From assembly GCA_947068385.1 (NCBI GenBank), contig CAMTBF010000217.1, positions 1-6,527 of the forward strand: 6,527 nt of DNA, in the 5' to 3' direction. Below, piece after piece: positions 5,270 through 6,527 of this stretch; position 1 is the first letter of the stretch; each line of letters opens with the position of its first letter. Source of the DNA: an uncultured Lachnospiraceae bacterium (lineage in GTDB: Bacteria > Bacillota > Clostridia > Lachnospirales > Lachnospiraceae). The translations under genes were made by a program, and so were the position numbers. The notes beneath the pieces are model-generated. The model worked only from the letters and a program-made list of their open reading frames with translations. It made no database searches and had not been told where the DNA came from.

Positions 5270-6527
5270 ATGGTAAGGCAGAGCAGCAGCGCACAGAGGA
5301 GAGACGATTACGAAGAGGTTGAGGCCAGGCGCAACCCGTACCTGGTAGATTATGAGAGGCAGATGGGCAGGCCCATGCGGGAGACGAGCGGCAGAGGCCG
5401 CCGGCCCGTCGCATATGGAAGCAGGATGGCACAGGGCAGCAGACAAGCTCCCGATGACGGCACAAAGGCCATGGGCAGAGGACTTGCCCCGGATGTCCGG
5501 CGGCCCAGGCAGACTTTTCAGGAAGAGCCCGGGCCGGAAGAGGAATATCCGTCAGAGCGCCGGGCTTCGAGGCCGGCCGGGGATGCGGATTATACGGAAA
5601 GCAGCCCCAGGCGGGAGGTGACCACGGACATGTTCGACGGTTACCGGGGCCATGAGCCTGCCAGGAAAGGAAAGATAGTGCAGGTGCCGATTCCGTCCGG
5701 CAAAAAACCACAGCGCAGATGCCCGCAGGAGGACGTCTGGCAGCGCCAGGACAGGGCCTCTGCCCGCCAGGAAACCATGCCGCGTCCCCGCAGGGAGATG
5801 CCGCAGGAAAGAGCGGCCCGTCCCCACATGGAGCCCACGCAGGAAAGAGCGGCCCGCCCCCGCATGGAGCCCGCGCAGGAAAGAGCGGCCCGGCCTCGCA
5901 TGGAGCCCGCTCAGGAAAGAACGAGCCGCCCCCGCATGGAGCCCATGCAGGAAAGAGCAAGCCGCCCCCGCAGGGAAGCCCAGCAGGCAAGAACCCAGCA
6001 GCAGCCCAGAGAAGCCTGGCAGCAGGGAAGCTCCGCCAGACTACAATATGTAGTCGAACGGCCCGCCAGAGAGCATCCGCGCAACGCCCCACGCTCCCGC
6101 GGTGCTGCCGCCCAGAGCAGGAGACAGCGCGTCCTCCTGCAGCGCCTGATCCTGGGCGCGTGGGTGCTGTGCATCCTCCTGTTCGCGGTTTACTTCGCGA
6201 TCAAGAGCCAGCAGGCCAGAAGCGCCGGGGGGAATGCCCTGCCCGTATCCGGAGACCAGCAGGGGGATGCCGCAGGCGGGCAGCCCTCGGGCACCCTGGT
6301 GCAGGGAATCCCCGCGGATGCCTTCGCCAAGCACCCGGACTGGACGGAGGACTTCCTCACCCCCAACGAATACTCCCGCCCCGGGGAGCCTCTGGAGTCA
6401 GTGAAGAACATCTTCGTCCACTACACCGCCAACCCCGGCACGACCGCCGCCCAGAACCGCAGCTACTTCGAGTGGCAGAAGGACACCCATGAGGCCAGCG
6501 TCAGCGCCCATTTCATCATCGGCTACG
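5270..6527 (+). CDS. Type II membrane N-acetylmuramoyl-L-alanine amidase with repeat-rich cytoplasmic N-terminus (C-terminus outside window)
   Basis: The frame is open from ATG 5270 to the window edge, giving 419 complete codons. Residues 1-290 are hydrophilic, rich in Arg, Gln, Pro and Glu, with little sign of a fold, and include a 12-residue tandem repeat at about 167-250. One hydrophobic helix follows (about 292-313, LILGAWVLCILLFAVYFAI), preceded by basic residues (SRRQR), which places the N-terminus inside the cell and the rest outside. After a linker of about 65 residues the Amidase_2 fold begins: IFVHYTANPGTTA with His384 as the expected first zinc ligand, then VSAHFIIGY with His414. 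Such domains cut the bond between N-acetylmuramic acid and L-alanine of peptidoglycan. The remaining zinc ligands would lie downstream and cannot be checked. The start is supported by GAGG at seven bases' spacing. Other frames are also open across the repeat, but only this one gives the helix and amidase motif. Domain call confident; the role of the N-terminal half is unknown. Confidence 0.88.
   Translation, partial: MVRQSSSAQRRDDYEEVEARRNPYLVDYERQMGRPMRETSGRGRRPVAYGSRMAQGSRQAPDDGTKAMGRGLAPDVRRPRQTFQEEPGPEEEYPSERRASRPAGDADYTESSPRREVTTDMFDGYRGHEPARKGKIVQVPIPSGKKPQRRCPQEDVWQRQDRASARQETMPRPRREMPQERAARPHMEPTQERAARPRMEPAQERAARPRMEPAQERTSRPRMEPMQERASRPRREAQQARTQQQPREAWQQGSSARLQYVVERPAREHPRNAPRSRGAAAQSRRQRVLLQRLILGAWVLCILLFAVYFAIKSQQARSAGGNALPVSGDQQGDAAGGQPSGTLVQGIPADAFAKHPDWTEDFLTPNEYSRPGEPLESVKNIFVHYTANPGTTAAQNRSYFEWQKDTHEASVSAHFIIGY
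5768..6019 (+). repeat. Tandem 36-bp coding repeat (12-residue units) in the amidase gene
   Basis: Seven in-frame units of exactly 36 bp start at 5768, 5804, 5840, 5876, 5912, 5948 and 5984. The consensus residue unit is QERAARPRMEPA. The central units (5804-5947) are closest to one another; the third and fourth are identical in protein but differ at silent positions. The outer units are degenerate (QETMPRPRREMP at the start, QARTQQQPREAW at the end). Decay towards the edges and an exact codon multiple suggest expansion by slippage or unequal recombination with selection to keep the frame and the Arg-Pro pattern. Copy number may vary between strains. Confidence 0.9.

Noticed and set aside
5175..6092. 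305-codon minus-strand open frame with Phe-Pro-Ala/Cys-Gly-Gly repeats
   Set aside because: It is the antisense shadow of the same tandem repeat. It has no family motif and runs opposite a well-supported gene.
5719..6492. Long plus-strand open frame with its own Gly/His/Pro-rich repeats overlapping the amidase gene
   Set aside because: It arises because the 36-bp repeat is a multiple of three and GC-rich, so alternative frames stay open. It lacks a recognisable domain, while the other frame encodes the helix and amidase motif.

Overview
The window looks like a GC-rich chromosomal segment from a Clostridia member, most likely Lachnospiraceae. This is inferred from AGGAGG-type ribosome binding sites, GC-rich genes separated by AT-rich gaps with sigma-A-like promoters, and the particular protein families present. 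No mobile element, CRISPR array, tRNA or rRNA was seen. Two genes run off the window ends: a DUF885 protein at the left and a cell-wall amidase at the right.

Layout. On the minus strand, 1-1619 encodes a membrane-anchored DUF885 family protein (probable metallopeptidase fold) that starts at a TTG codon; its C-terminus lies outside the window. A 138-bp divergent gap (1620-1757) follows. It carries a near-consensus plus-strand promoter (TTGACT, 17 bp, TATACT), a minus-strand TATAAT box, and a dyad (CTACAT-TAT-ATGTAG) sitting on that minus-strand box. On the plus strand come an FGGY-family sugar kinase of the AraK/ribulokinase type (1758-3362) and L-ribulose-5-phosphate 4-epimerase araD (3436-4131). 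A strong hairpin terminator (4141-4174) ends this pair. A short-chain NAD(P)-dependent epimerase/dehydratase-like protein (4220-5113) follows. After a 156-bp AT-rich gap full of short inverted repeats comes a type II membrane protein (5270 to window end). It has about 290 cytoplasmic, Arg/Gln/Pro-rich residues with a 12-residue tandem repeat, then one transmembrane helix, then the start of an Amidase_2 (N-acetylmuramoyl-L-alanine amidase) domain.

How the genes work together. The kinase and AraD would carry out the last two steps of L-arabinose breakdown, L-ribulose to L-ribulose-5-phosphate to D-xylulose-5-phosphate. The isomerase (araA) and any transporter or regulator are not in the window. 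The flanking DUF885, epimerase-like and amidase genes have no obvious metabolic link to the arabinose pair.

Nothing here amounts to a clearly new system. The points most worth a second look are the repeat-bearing cytoplasmic half of the amidase and the compact, overlapping divergent promoter region.
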